DNA of 64,000 nt from Anaerocolumna sp. AGMB13025 (GTDB lineage Bacteria > Bacillota > Clostridia > Lachnospirales > Lachnospiraceae), in assembly GCF_029689925.1 (NCBI RefSeq), contig NZ_CP121445.1:3580501-3644500 (forward strand), given 5' to 3'. A program made the position numbers and the translations under genes. The notes under the pieces were generated by a model. It worked only from the letters and a program-made list of their open reading frames with translations, did no database searches and had not been told where the DNA came from. Positions 25,874 to 35,609 of this stretch are shown here, in pieces (position 1 is the stretch's first letter; every line of letters starts with the position of its first letter).

Positions 25874-26773
25874 TTATTTGTTTGGTGAAAACCCATACTT
25901 TTCGAAGATACCCAGTGCTTCATCCGAAGCCAGATAGTCAACAAAAGCTTTTGCTGCATCTGGGACTTTTGAATCTTTTACAACCGCTGCCGGATAGATA
26001 ACCTTGGAAGTACTTCCCTCTGGCGCTTCTGCTGCAACCGTTACATCTTTACTGGACATTGCATCGGTAGCGTACACAACTCCGGCATCCGCATTACCGG
26101 TACTGACCCAGGTAAGTACCTCGGTAACATCCTTACCATAATTAGCCTGTTTCTTAACGTCCTCTAACATGTTGAGGGAGGAAAATATTTCTTCCGCATA
26201 TTGTCCTACCGGCACGCTTTCCGGGTCACCAAGGGCTATGGTAGGGGCTTTTAGTATATCCTTAAAACTTGCAATTCCAAGCTTACTATCTTTAGGAACG
26301 ATTAGTACAACTTTATTCTCCAGTAATTCCTTTTTGCTGCCCTCCAGAATAAGTCCTTTGTCCTCTAGTGCCGTCATCTGCTTTAATGCCGCTGACATAA
26401 ATACATCTACTGGTGCACCCTGCTCTATTTGTTCCTGCAATGTCCCAGAACTTCCAAAGGTAAAAGTAACGGTTACATTTGGATATTCCGACTGGTATAA
26501 TTTACCCAGTTCTTCCATTGAATTTTGCAGACTTGCTGCTGCAGCCACTAAGATTTCAACCGGTTGTGCAGCTTCTTCTGTTGCTGTATCCGGTGTCTGT
26601 GTTACTTCTTCTGTCTGTGCAGTGTCACTGCTATCATTAGCGTCCGTAACTGCCTCCGAAGAGTTTCCTGCCGCACTGGTGTCCGTCTTATTGGTATCTT
26701 TGTTGCTGCATCCAGTCATCAGTACAACTGCCAGGCAAATTGCCAGTAATAAAATTTGTTTCAACTTTTTCAT
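25874..26773 (-). CDS. modA: Molybdate-binding lipoprotein
   Basis: 299 residues. A signal peptide with lipobox LMTGC (Cys22) is followed by a Thr/Ser/Glu-rich linker (about 23-70) and the ModA domain: EILVAAAASLQNSMEELGKL, FGSSGTLQEQIEQGAPVDVFMSA and DAGVVYATDA. It captures molybdate or tungstate outside the membrane for ModBC. I chose ATG 26773 (GGAG upstream, signal peptide begins there); the frame is open further upstream without support. Confidence 0.92.
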   Translation of the reverse strand: MKKLKQILLLAICLAVVLMTGCSNKDTNKTDTSAAGNSSEAVTDANDSSDTAQTEEVTQTPDTATEEAAQPVEILVAAAASLQNSMEELGKLYQSEYPNVTVTFTFGSSGTLQEQIEQGAPVDVFMSAALKQMTALEDKGLILEGSKKELLENKVVLIVPKDSKLGIASFKDILKAPTIALGDPESVPVGQYAEEIFSSLNMLEDVKKQANYGKDVTEVLTWVSTGNADAGVVYATDAMSSKDVTVAAEAPEGSTSKVIYPAAVVKDSKVPDAAKAFVDYLASDEALGIFEKYGFSPNK

Positions 26774-27003
26774 AATAAAGCTCCTTTCATATCCATGGTT
26801 TTCATAAAGGATTGTAAACGTGACTATGTTGAAAATGTTCCACGCCCGACTCAAAACCGCTTTAATCAGCATCCAAACTGAAAAATCAAACGTTAAGAAC
26901 TCGTTATCCTTATGAAATTATTTTTATACAAATGTAATTGAAAACCACCACTTTCTATGCGGGTTAAAATTACATAATTGCCTGAATAATACCTTTTTCG
27001 TTG

Positions 27004-27078
27004 TTTTTTATTTTACAGGATGGTTCAGAGAACTTTCTGTAAAATAAAAAATGTCCAAGACTTTATTGTCTTAGACAT
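27004..27078. terminator. Double hairpin upstream of modA
   Basis: TTTTTTATTTTACAG (27004-27018) pairs perfectly with CTGTAAAATAAAAAA (27037-27051). Next to it ATGTC-AAGA pairs with TCTT-GACAT (27051-27078, one mismatch). Read on the minus strand, the second hairpin is followed by six T, like an intrinsic terminator, about 280 bases before modA. No gene ends there on the minus strand. The surrounding 26774-27657 region has no coding frame I believe. Confidence 0.5.
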
Positions 27079-27249
27079 CTTTGTCATACATACTTGATTT
27101 ATCGTTTTAAAGGTAAGCTGAATTTATGAAATTATGATTACTTTTAAATTTTAAAAATTCATTTATATCGTGTTTTGTTCATTATTGTTCGGTTTATTTA
27201 AGTTTCGTTCATTTATTGTTTTGTATTTTACACGCTTCATTCTAGAAAG

Positions 27250-27345
27250 TCAATAATTATTTAATAATTTTTTGTTTATTTATTTAATAATTTTTTGTTT
27301 ACTTAATAATTATTTGTTTATTTTATAATTTTTTGTTTCTGTTTA
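27250..27345. repeat. Degenerate 20-22-bp tandem repeat
   Basis: Copies of TTTAATAATTTTTTGTTTA occur about four times with small indels. Upstream (27165-27240) there is a similar GTTCATTATTGTTC-like tract. Purely AT-rich, non-coding. Confidence 0.65.
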
Positions 27346-27657
27346 AATTTCTGTTCAAATTTTATATATTGGATGGAGTATAAACTACTAAGGTTAATAA
27401 ATTCCTCTCCAATCCAGTATTCTGAAAATTCTGAATATATTTCTTTACAAACTTATGTATAACGTGTTAAACTACTGGCATTATTTACTATTTATTCACA
27501 TTTCGCGGTTAATAAACTTAAAGTACTTTTAAATCTTCACGGAATTGACTTTGGAACTTTAAATTATTTATAGCAAAAAATTATGCCACTGATTATTAGG
27601 GCAATGATAGATATAGCCCTTTTGAGTATGTACTGCAAAAGCACAGTTAGGAGTTAT

Positions 27658-28194
27658 ATGAACATTCAAGATACCTGGAATACAAAAAGATTGTTGGTAA
27701 GGAAAGCTGTTTCAGAGGATATCACAGCGTTAGAAAAAGTTTGTGCGTCCTGGGATAATAAGCTTTTGTTGGAGGGAGAGGATTTTCCCGAAAACTACAT
27801 AAAAGATTGTATTACAAAAGGAGACTTACCACCTGTTAGCAATGCAGATTTGTCTAATTATGCGTTTAAGGTATTACAAGAAACCGATGGTAGGATTATC
27901 GGCTTTTTTGACGTATATCATGGGTACCCGGATGATAAAACCGCATGGATCAGCACTTTTTTAATCGATAAGGAAACACGGGGTAAATCTTATGGTAAAG
28001 AAGTTGTGGAATCCATTTTTGAACAATGTAAGACGGCAGGCTGGAAATCAATTGGACTGGGTGTACACCTAAAAAATTGGCTAGGTGTCCGGTTTTGGAC
28101 TAAAAATGGTTTTAATAGCATTACTGGAATATATGGGAATAAAGAGTATAGCGAATCTGCCTTTTCTATTATGGTACTCAAAAAGGAATTGTAG
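27658..28194 (+). CDS. GNAT acetyltransferase
   Basis: 178 residues. MNIQDTWNTKRLLVRKAVSEDI is a GNAT opening; STFLIDKETRGKSYGKEVVESIF is the acetyl-CoA loop and LGVRFWTKNGFNSI the C-terminal motif. Substrate unknown. ATG 27658 has AGGAG four bases upstream; an upstream in-frame ATG at 27583 has no ribosome binding site. It converges on the HTH/PBP gene, sharing a bidirectional terminator. Confidence 0.8.
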   Translation: MNIQDTWNTKRLLVRKAVSEDITALEKVCASWDNKLLLEGEDFPENYIKDCITKGDLPPVSNADLSNYAFKVLQETDGRIIGFFDVYHGYPDDKTAWISTFLIDKETRGKSYGKEVVESIFEQCKTAGWKSIGLGVHLKNWLGVRFWTKNGFNSITGIYGNKEYSESAFSIMVLKKEL

Positions 28195-28203
28195 TAGTAG
28201 AAA

Positions 28204-28253
28204 AAAATCCATGAAACACATTTGCATTGCTTAAATTGTGTTTCATGGATTTT
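28204..28253. terminator. Bidirectional terminator between converging genes
   Basis: AAAATCCATGAAACACA pairs with TGTGTTTCATGGATTTT around a 16-base loop, with A-runs on the left and T-runs on the right. It serves the acetyltransferase gene (plus) and the HTH/PBP gene (minus). Confidence 0.85.
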
Positions 28254-28255
28254 AT

Positions 28256-29371
28256 TTAATCTAGTACCATTCCAATATCCCTCGTATCGTAACCGGATAA
28301 CCGTTCCAATTCTTCTTTAAATTCTTTGGAGTTAATAATCTGCATTAAGCTTTGATACCAAGTAAATTTCATAGATTCCTGTTTCACCACCAAATCATAG
28401 CTCTCCTGTTGAATCGGAATAAATTCTATACCCTTTAATTCTCTGCTGATTCTTTCATTGCCGATGGCCACATCTGCTCCACCCCTGGCAACTGCCCCTC
28501 CACAGGCAAGATGGGAATTCACTTCCTTTTCATAACCCTTAACTTTCTCTGGTTCAATTCCTGCCTTCATTAAATACTGATCTAATAAAATACGGGTTCC
28601 GCTTCCCTTCTCACGATTTATCAGGGTAACATCCTCTCTGGTTAAATCCAGAAATCCCTTAATCTGTTTCGGATTGCCTTCCTTTACAAAAAAGCCCTGC
28701 ATTCTGCTTACCAGATGTATCCTGCGGTAAGCGATACCTGGTAACATTCTTTTTACGAATTCTTTATTATATTCCCCTGTCTCACCATCCCACAAATGAG
28801 CGGTAGCAACATCAACTTTTCCCTGATACAATGCATACAAGCCATTATAACTGCCAAGATAGGATCGGTATATCGGTAAATCCGGTAACTGACCAGCAAG
28901 ATAATTGCATAGTATTTCCAACAAAATATCCTGACCGCAGATTATCAGACCCCTGTTCATACCGGATTCCATTGCTGGCCCTTCTTTCATCTCCTGGTTG
29001 ATTATATTACCCATGGGGGGGTGATTGTTATTTCTTTCCACATGGATTAAATTTTTATTTATTTCTTTATTTATTTCTTTATTTATAGTCTGATTCCTTG
29101 TCTGATTTCTGTCAATCTCATCTGTCTCCAAGGCTTCAGCCAAATTATAAGGTGACGCTTCTTCTACAGCATTTAGATTGGCAGTTTCTTCTGGCTGCAT
29201 ATCATTGTCTGCAGAATTAATATACTCTTCCAGCTCATCTCTGCGGATTCTGAATTGCTTGCCAATTTTTCTGCATTTTAAGTCCCCACGTTTTATGAGT
29301 TCATAAACGGTACTTTTTTTAATTTTTAATAAGTCGGCAACTTCCTGCGGTGTATATAATTCTTCGTTCAA
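28256..29371 (-). CDS. HTH_17 plus PBP-like regulator, probably of molybdate genes
   Basis: 371 residues. An excisionase-type helix-turn-helix (YTPQEVADLLKIKKSTVYELIKRGDLKCRKIGKQFRI, about 5-45) is joined by an Asn/Thr/Glu linker (about 55-135) to a periplasmic-binding-like domain (about 140-365) with GLIICGQDILLEIL and INREKGSGTRILLDQYL. The same ligand domain occurs fused to MoeA-type molybdopterin proteins. Close to modABC, it is a plausible molybdate-responsive regulator, an alternative to ModE. The linker contains RNQTRNQT and INKEINKEINKN from a 12-base DNA repeat. Start TTG 29371 with AAGGAG upstream. Confidence 0.75.
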   Translation of the reverse strand: MNEELYTPQEVADLLKIKKSTVYELIKRGDLKCRKIGKQFRIRRDELEEYINSADNDMQPEETANLNAVEEASPYNLAEALETDEIDRNQTRNQTINKEINKEINKNLIHVERNNNHPPMGNIINQEMKEGPAMESGMNRGLIICGQDILLEILCNYLAGQLPDLPIYRSYLGSYNGLYALYQGKVDVATAHLWDGETGEYNKEFVKRMLPGIAYRRIHLVSRMQGFFVKEGNPKQIKGFLDLTREDVTLINREKGSGTRILLDQYLMKAGIEPEKVKGYEKEVNSHLACGGAVARGGADVAIGNERISRELKGIEFIPIQQESYDLVVKQESMKFTWYQSLMQIINSKEFKEELERLSGYDTRDIGMVLD

Positions 29372-29739
29372 TGTAAGCTCCTTTTTTGTAAGCCGGAGTG
29401 GATTACTATCATATTCTCCAGATTTTCATGGGACATTTGCAGCTGCCGGGACAGCCGTACCGCCAATAAGAAAGGCTTAATCAGCATGCAGTCTTTACTA
29501 TTATGAAAAACAGCCGTAATTTAATCATTTTTTACAAATTATAATTGCAGAAGAATATTTTGTCAACAGATATGAATCTATTTCCTTACTGATATTCGCT
29601 TATTTTCTTACTTATAATGAGACTCTTACCCCATTGTTTGCATACTAACCCATAATATCAGCATTAAGAAGTATACAAAAGTCCACAGTGAATTTTTATT
29701 ATTCAATTAAAACAAAGTTTCAGTAAACTAATACTTTCG

Positions 29740-29815
29740 CACCCGAGTGGTTTGCGCAGCAATAACATCCTCTCCGCGAGGTGCGCATCCATAGCGGAGC
29801 GTATTTTTATATAAT
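29740..29815. other. GC-richer hairpin segment in the pnp 3' gap
   Basis: In an otherwise AT-rich gap this stretch has CTCCGC pairing with GCGGAG around GAGGTGCGCATCCATA, and TTTGCGCAGC nearby. It shares TGCGCATCC with the hairpin cluster at 35.7 kb, which suggests a common repeat family. From 29372 to 29739 I see nothing else. Confidence 0.4.
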
Positions 29816-29836
29816 AGGACTCACTTTATTATTGCA

Positions 29837-29877
29837 TAAAAAATACTCCGGCAACAACCTCATCGCTGCCGGAGTAT
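29837..29877 (-). terminator. pnp terminator
   Basis: An 11-bp perfect stem, ATACTCCGGCA with TGCCGGAGTAT (29843-29853 and 29867-29877), followed on the minus strand by six T. It lies about 70 bases past the pnp stop. Confidence 0.92.
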
Positions 29878-29944
29878 ACTTCTATTTATTCATTTATTGA
29901 AAATTAACACAATAGCTCAGATCAAACGTACTTGCAAAGGGTTA

Positions 29945-32032
29945 TTATTTAACATCCTTTATGCTAAAGCTGATTCTTCCCATCTTATCTTTGCCGAGGC
30001 AGACAACTTTAACCATATCGCCTAAAGAAAGGACATCTTCAACCTTGTCAATTCTTTCCTTGGAAATTTTAGATATATGGACCATACCTTCTTTACCAGG
30101 AGCAAATTCAAGGAAGGCACCAAACTCTTTAATACTTACTACTTTACCTTCAAAAATCTGACCTTCTTCAAAATCAGTAACGATGGTCTGAATAATCTTA
30201 ATTGCTTTTTGAATGCTTTGCGCATCAATACCGCATACAGATACGGAGCCGTCATCGGTAATATCAATCTTTACTCCGGTCTGGTCGATAATAGCATTAA
30301 TAGTCTTGCCTCTTTGACCAACTACATCACCAATCTTGGTAGGATCAATCTTGATCTGCACAATCTTCGGTGAATAAGGTCCAACTTCGGGTCGTGGTTT
30401 ATCAATGCAAGGAGCCATAATATCATCTAAGATATAAGTTCTGGCTTCTTTGGTTCTATAGATCGCTTTTTCTATGATTTCTCTGGTTAATCCATGGATT
30501 TTAATGTCCATCTGGATTGCAGTAATACCTTTATGGGTACCAGCAACCTTAAAGTCCATATCTCCAAAGAAATCTTCCAGACCCTGGATATCGGTCAGGA
30601 TAATATAATCATCATCGGACTCCCCTGTTACAAGACCAACGGAAATACCGGCAACCATGCTCTTAATGGGTACGCCTGCCGCCATTAAAGATAAGGTAGA
30701 GGCACAGATACTACCCTGGGAAGTAGAACCATTGGATTCTAAAACTTCGGATACCGTACGGATTGCATAAGGGAATTCTTCTTCCGTAGGAAGTACCGGA
30801 ACTAATGCTCTCTCCGCTAATGCGCCATGACCAATCTCACGTCTTCCCGGTCCTCTGGAGGGTTTGGTTTCTCCAACGGAATAAGAAGGGAAATTATAGT
30901 GGTGCATATATCTCTTAGAGGTTTCATTCTCGTCAATACCGTCTAATTTCTGAATTTCAGCTAAAGCACCTAAGGTTGTTATGGTAAGAACCTGAGTCTG
31001 TCCGCGGGTAAACATTGCGGAACCATGTGTTCTTGGAAGCATATCAACTTCGGCTGCCAGATGCCTGATTTGGGTAATATCTCTTCCGTCAGGACGTTTT
31101 TTATCTTTTAAAATCATCTTACGAACTGTCTTCTTCTGGAATTTATAAACTGCTTCATCAATAAGAGACAGCCATTCCGGGTTTGATTCTTCGTATCTTG
31201 CAGCCAGTTTATCTTTGATTGCTCTGATATTTTCTTCCCTTACCTGCTTAACATCGGTAAATACGGCTTCTTCCATAGCTTCCGGTGTAATAAAGGAAAC
31301 CATATCCTGCCATAAATCATCCGGAGTATCACATTTTACATAATCATGTTTCGGTTTACCGCATTCCGCTACAATCGTTTCAATGAATGCAATGATTTTC
31401 TGGTTTAATTCATGAGCGGCAAAGATTGCTTCGATCATTTTATCTTCCGGAAGCTCATCCGCTCCGGCTTCAATCATAATAACCTTTTCTTTGGTAGAAG
31501 CAACGGTTAAGGATAACGTTGACTTTTCTCTTTGTGCACTGGTGGGGTTAAATACGAATTCTCCGTCAACCATACCAACCATAGTAGAAGAAGTCGGACC
31601 ATCAAAAGGAATATCGGATATTGCCGTAGCAATAGCAGAACCTAACATTGCCGTTAATTCAGGACTACAGTCCTGATCCACACACATAACCAGATTATTG
31701 AGGGTAACATCATTCCTGTAATCTTTGGGAAATAATGGTCTCATTGGTCTGTCAATTACACGGGAAGTAAGAATTGCATTCTCTGATGCCTTACCTTCTC
31801 TTTTAATGAAGCCTCCCGGTATTTTACCAACTGCATATAATTTTTCTTCATATTCAACACTTAAGGGGAAGAAATCAATACCCTCTCTTGGTTTATCGGA
31901 TGCTGTTGCAGTTGATAATACTACGGTATCACCATAGTGCATAAAGGCAGCACCATTGGCCTGTGCCGCAACTCTGCCTACATCAACAGTCAGAGTTCTT
32001 CCGGCAAGTTCCATGGAAAAACTTTTGTACAT
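29945..32032 (-). CDS. pnp: Polyribonucleotide nucleotidyltransferase (PNPase)
   Basis: 695 residues, the normal length. Two RNase PH domains (about 10-220 and 310-540) flank a helical domain, then a KH domain (about 550-610, VVGQRGKTINAIIDQTG) and an S1 domain (about 620-692, GAFLEFAPGKEGMVHISKIS). MFTRGQTQVLTITTLG and the Asp-rich DIQGLEDFFGDMDFKVAGT mark the catalytic phosphate and metal site. The enzyme degrades RNA 3' to 5' with phosphate. ATG 32032 with AAAGGAG upstream. In the same orientation as rpsO, but three features now lie between them. Confidence 0.97.
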   Translation of the reverse strand: MYKSFSMELAGRTLTVDVGRVAAQANGAAFMHYGDTVVLSTATASDKPREGIDFFPLSVEYEEKLYAVGKIPGGFIKREGKASENAILTSRVIDRPMRPLFPKDYRNDVTLNNLVMCVDQDCSPELTAMLGSAIATAISDIPFDGPTSSTMVGMVDGEFVFNPTSAQREKSTLSLTVASTKEKVIMIEAGADELPEDKMIEAIFAAHELNQKIIAFIETIVAECGKPKHDYVKCDTPDDLWQDMVSFITPEAMEEAVFTDVKQVREENIRAIKDKLAARYEESNPEWLSLIDEAVYKFQKKTVRKMILKDKKRPDGRDITQIRHLAAEVDMLPRTHGSAMFTRGQTQVLTITTLGALAEIQKLDGIDENETSKRYMHHYNFPSYSVGETKPSRGPGRREIGHGALAERALVPVLPTEEEFPYAIRTVSEVLESNGSTSQGSICASTLSLMAAGVPIKSMVAGISVGLVTGESDDDYIILTDIQGLEDFFGDMDFKVAGTHKGITAIQMDIKIHGLTREIIEKAIYRTKEARTYILDDIMAPCIDKPRPEVGPYSPKIVQIKIDPTKIGDVVGQRGKTINAIIDQTGVKIDITDDGSVSVCGIDAQSIQKAIKIIQTIVTDFEEGQIFEGKVVSIKEFGAFLEFAPGKEGMVHISKISKERIDKVEDVLSLGDMVKVVCLGKDKMGRISFSIKDVK

Positions 32033-32184
32033 ATTTTGCTCTCCTTTGAAAGAATAATTTTGCTGGAGATGCCGAAACTACTGAAAAATTCACCGAATTA
32101 AAAACTATATAAGACAATAATTTTTTTATACCTATTCCGATAACCTTTTCAGAAGTCTCGGGAGATATCTCCAACATACACTTT

Positions 32185-32222
32185 TTGCAGGAAAAATGCT
32201 CCTGCAATAATATATTATAGCA
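32185..32222 (-). promoter_or_regulatory. pnp promoter and leader hairpin
   Basis: An extended -10 (TGC-TATAAT, 32222-32214) without a good -35 lies about 180 bases before the pnp start. Directly downstream the 8-bp stem TTGCAGGA/TCCTGCAA (32185-32207) would form at the 5' end of the transcript. A 5' stem in the pnp leader is the known target of RNase III/PNPase autoregulation in enterobacteria; the parallel is an inference. Confidence 0.5.
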
Positions 32223-32474
32223 CTAAAGCGTTTAAATTACTACTAAATTTTTCAATTTTATCCGCTAATCCTTCCCATTTTCATTAATTATTAACATCTC
32301 AAATAAAAATTCATAATCATTTTGCTGTTAACTAAGTATAGAAGGTTATTAATTCCACTATTACGATTGCGATAGGCAGACATTTTTTCTACAAAGTCAT
32401 AAAAGATTACTTTTTGTTAAATATTTTACATTAAGTTTATAACACAATTACCTATTATCATATGAAAGCAACTA

Positions 32475-32503
32475 TTGCATATTTATAGAATTTATGATAG
32501 AAT
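32475..32503 (+). promoter_or_regulatory. Promoter of the FAD oxidoreductase gene
   Basis: TTGCAT (32475-32480), 17 bases, then TAGAAT (32498-32503) preceded by TGA, giving an extended -10. It lies 50 bases before the start codon. From 32223 to 32474 I see nothing else. Confidence 0.55.
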
Positions 32504-32552
32504 TTCGTTGGTTATGCGTTAGGTAGACATAAACACAGAAGGAGTGTTGCGA

Positions 32553-33965
32553 ATGCAAAAATACGATGTAATAATTATAGGCGCCGGTCCATCCGGTATT
32601 TTTTGTGCTTATGAGTTAATAAAAGAAAACAAAGCCTTAAAAATATTAATGGTGGAAAAGGGAAGACCTATTGAAAAGAGAATGTGCCCCAAGAGAACCA
32701 CAAAACAATGTGTGGGCTGCAAACCCTGCTCTATCACAACAGGTTTTGCCGGTGCAGGAGCTTTTTCAGATGGTAAACTCTCACTCTCCCCAGATGTAGG
32801 CGGTAACCTGCCGGATATTTTAGGCTATGAAAAAACCATTGAACTATTAAAAGAATCCGATGACATATACCTTAAATTTGGCGCAGATACCAATGTATAC
32901 GGAATAGATAAAGAAAAAGAAATTCACGAAATCAGAAGACGTGCCATCAATGCCAACCTAAAGCTGATTGAATGTCCAATCAGACATCTTGGTACGGAAG
33001 AAGGCTATAAGATTTATACCCGTTTACAGGAACATCTCTTGGACAGCGGTGTTGAGATGCTTTTTAACACCATGGTACAGGATATTATTATAGAAGATCA
33101 GCAGGCAAAAGGAATATTAATTGGTGACGGCACTACTTATTATGCAGATGAAATCGTATCTGCCATAGGCCGTGAAGGTTCCGACTGGTTCAGCCACATC
33201 TGCGGCAACCATGGAATTGAAACCAAAGTAGGTACGGTAGATATTGGTGTCCGGGTGGAAGTCAGGGATGAAGTAATGGAATTTTTAAATAAAAATCTCT
33301 ATGAAGCTAAATTAGTTTACTATACTCCAACTTTTGACGATAAGGTTCGTACATTCTGCTCCAACCCTTCCGGCGAGGTCGCTACGGAATATTATGAAAA
33401 CGGTCTTGCAGTTGTAAACGGTCATGCTTATAAATCCAAGGAATACAAAACCAACAATACTAATTTTGCAATCCTTGTTTCCAAGAACTTTACAAAACCC
33501 TTTAAAACCCCTATCGATTACGGAAAATACATTGCCCAGCTAAGTAACATGTTATGCGACGGCAAAATTCTGGTTCAGACTTTCGGCGATTTTCAGCGAG
33601 GCAGAAGAACTACAGAAGAAAGACTTTGCAGAAATAACTTAATTCCTACTTTAAAAGATGCGGTTCCCGGCGACTTATCCTTAGTATTCCCTCACCGGAT
33701 CATGGTAGACATTAAAGAGATGCTCCTTGCCCTGGATAAAGTAACCCCAGGTATAGCAAGTGACGAAACCCTTCTTTATGGTGTGGAAGTAAAATTCTAT
33801 TCCAACAAGGTAGTGGTTAATAAAGACTTTGAAACCAGTATAAACGGTCTTCGTGCTATCGGCGACGGTGCATCGGTAACCAGAGGCTTGCAGCAGGCAT
33901 CTGCCAACGGCATCAGTGCAGCAAGAAGTATCCTGACCAAAATGGCTGAGGAAAAGGTCGTTTAA
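32553..33965 (+). CDS. FAD-dependent dehydrogenase (COG2509-like)
   Basis: 470 residues. The N-terminal dinucleotide motif is VIIIGAGPSGIFCAYEL; RPIEKRMCPKRTTKQ, CVGCKPCSITTGFAGAGAFSDGKLS and a C-terminal AIGDGASVTRGLQQASANGISAA complete an FAD-binding fold of a conserved but poorly characterised Firmicute family. The four cysteines near residues 49-63 may hold a metal or act in redox. Substrate unknown. ATG 32553 has AAGGAG upstream. It runs opposite to pnp and ends in a strong terminator. Confidence 0.8.
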   Translation: MQKYDVIIIGAGPSGIFCAYELIKENKALKILMVEKGRPIEKRMCPKRTTKQCVGCKPCSITTGFAGAGAFSDGKLSLSPDVGGNLPDILGYEKTIELLKESDDIYLKFGADTNVYGIDKEKEIHEIRRRAINANLKLIECPIRHLGTEEGYKIYTRLQEHLLDSGVEMLFNTMVQDIIIEDQQAKGILIGDGTTYYADEIVSAIGREGSDWFSHICGNHGIETKVGTVDIGVRVEVRDEVMEFLNKNLYEAKLVYYTPTFDDKVRTFCSNPSGEVATEYYENGLAVVNGHAYKSKEYKTNNTNFAILVSKNFTKPFKTPIDYGKYIAQLSNMLCDGKILVQTFGDFQRGRRTTEERLCRNNLIPTLKDAVPGDLSLVFPHRIMVDIKEMLLALDKVTPGIASDETLLYGVEVKFYSNKVVVNKDFETSINGLRAIGDGASVTRGLQQASANGISAARSILTKMAEEKVV

Positions 33966-34010
33966 TTTATCAGTAATTATCAACTTAACCATATTTTATA
34001 TCATAATAAA

Positions 34011-34046
34011 AAAGTTTCCGGTATCAATCGCCGGAAACTTTTTTTG
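34011..34046. terminator. Terminator after the FAD oxidoreductase gene
   Basis: AAAAAAGTTTCCGG pairs with CCGGAAACTTTTTT around a 9-base loop; T-rich on the plus side and A-rich on the left, so it can act in both directions. Confidence 0.9.
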
Positions 34047-34155
34047 TTATCCCCTATGTTGATTTGGCTTTAAGATTAAAGACAAAGATTATTTTCCCAA
34101 ATCTATATTACTTGGTATCCTCAGTTTTAATCCAAAGGAAAAACTTTGGAAATAA

Positions 34156-35538
34156 TTATCCAGCCACCAGATTTCTTAACCATTTCTTCTTTCGGTAGCG
34201 GAATACTCCTAAAATAAACTTATAGACTTCTTCGATTAAGACCATTGCATAAACGATATAAATCGGAAAATGCAGTATCAGTCCACCGATAAAAGCCATC
34301 GGTATCCCAATAAACCAAACACCAGTACAGTCCAAAAACAAACAAGCTTTCGTATCACCGCCGCTTCTTAATACACCTACAATAATAATGGTATTAAACA
34401 TTTTAAAAGGAAGATACAGGATAAATACTAAAAAGCACAATCTGACATAACCCGCAACCTCTTGTTCAGCGCCAAACAAACTAATTACCGGCTGTCTTAT
34501 AATAAGACACAAAATACCAACAAGGAACGTTAAGGTAAGCTGTATAAAGATAAGATTTTTAGCATGCCGTTCTGCATCTTTTAAATGACCGGCCCCCATT
34601 TCATTCCCAAGGATAACGGCGGCAGCATTGCTGATCCCCATGAAAATCACCTGTACCAACTGCTCTACGGTCTGGGTTATGGTAATCGCAGCTACCGCCG
34701 AATCTCCCATTCTTCCATAGGCAAGAGAATATAATGTAACACCAAGACCCCACATAAACTCATTAGCAATAACCGGTGATACAGTTGTAAAATATTTTCC
34801 TATAAAATTCTTATCAAGGGTAAATAAATCCTTTAATCCCGCTGCAGCAGGACCTTTATTTTTATACACATAAGTAAGCAGTATCGTGCATTCAAATATT
34901 CTGGCAATTAAAGTACCAATTGCCGAACCGGCTACACCAAGTTCAGGAAATCCGAACTTACCATAAATTAACAAATAATTGAATATAAGGTTAATTAAAA
35001 TCGAAATACTGCTGATTACCACCGGGGCTTTTACCTGATTCACTCCTCGAAGCAGAGACACATATGCATTGGTCACTGCCGTAAATGGATAGCTGATTAC
35101 AACAATGGACAGATAGATTGCTCCAAGCTTTACAGTTTCTTTACTATTAGTAAAAATACTCATAACAAATTGAGGGTTAACGATACATGGTATTACAAAG
35201 AAAACCGAAGCCCCCAAAACCAAGCCCAAGGAAATGCCCAGTACTTTCCTGATATTCACTACTTCCCGCTTTCCCCAATATTGAGCGGTTAAAACTCCCG
35301 AACCGCTTATAATACCAAAAACCAGCAGAGTAAAAACAAAGAACACTTTATTCGCAAGCCCTACTCCGGCAATTGCATTTTCACCAAGTTTTCCAATCAT
35401 TAGGATATCAGCAAAATTAAGGGAAGTATTAAGCAGCCCCTGTAACGCAATGGGTATCGCGATCGCTACTGTCTTCCTTAAAAAAGCTTTATCCTTTATA
35501 ATTGCATTTATGTTGTTAATTATGAACATAGTTGTCAT
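34156..35538 (-). CDS. MATE-family efflux transporter
   Basis: 460 residues and about twelve membrane segments in two homologous halves. AIPIALQGLLNTSLNFADILMIGKLGENAIAGVGLANK is the typical MATE opening, and VTAQYWGKREV-type and GNEMGAGHLKDAERHAK loops occur in the halves. It exports drugs or metabolites using an ion gradient. The ribosome binding site for ATG 35538 is weak (GACGAATGG). It lies downstream of rpsO across the hairpin cluster at 35.6-35.8 kb. Confidence 0.9.
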   Translation of the reverse strand: MTTMFIINNINAIIKDKAFLRKTVAIAIPIALQGLLNTSLNFADILMIGKLGENAIAGVGLANKVFFVFTLLVFGIISGSGVLTAQYWGKREVVNIRKVLGISLGLVLGASVFFVIPCIVNPQFVMSIFTNSKETVKLGAIYLSIVVISYPFTAVTNAYVSLLRGVNQVKAPVVISSISILINLIFNYLLIYGKFGFPELGVAGSAIGTLIARIFECTILLTYVYKNKGPAAAGLKDLFTLDKNFIGKYFTTVSPVIANEFMWGLGVTLYSLAYGRMGDSAVAAITITQTVEQLVQVIFMGISNAAAVILGNEMGAGHLKDAERHAKNLIFIQLTLTFLVGILCLIIRQPVISLFGAEQEVAGYVRLCFLVFILYLPFKMFNTIIIVGVLRSGGDTKACLFLDCTGVWFIGIPMAFIGGLILHFPIYIVYAMVLIEEVYKFILGVFRYRKKKWLRNLVAG

Positions 35539-35609
35539 CCATTCGTCTTATTTTTATAACAAACAATCTTCCTTGCAAATATTTTATTTACCTGGAATTC
35601 AGCAAAAAA

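Noticed and set aside
26880..26910. ModE operator upstream of modA
   Set aside because: Only loose CGTTAT-like words occur; no ModE-type dyad could be defined.
31983..32207. 74-codon minus-strand frame over the pnp leader
   Set aside because: It overlaps the pnp start in another frame and covers the leader hairpin; no start signal.
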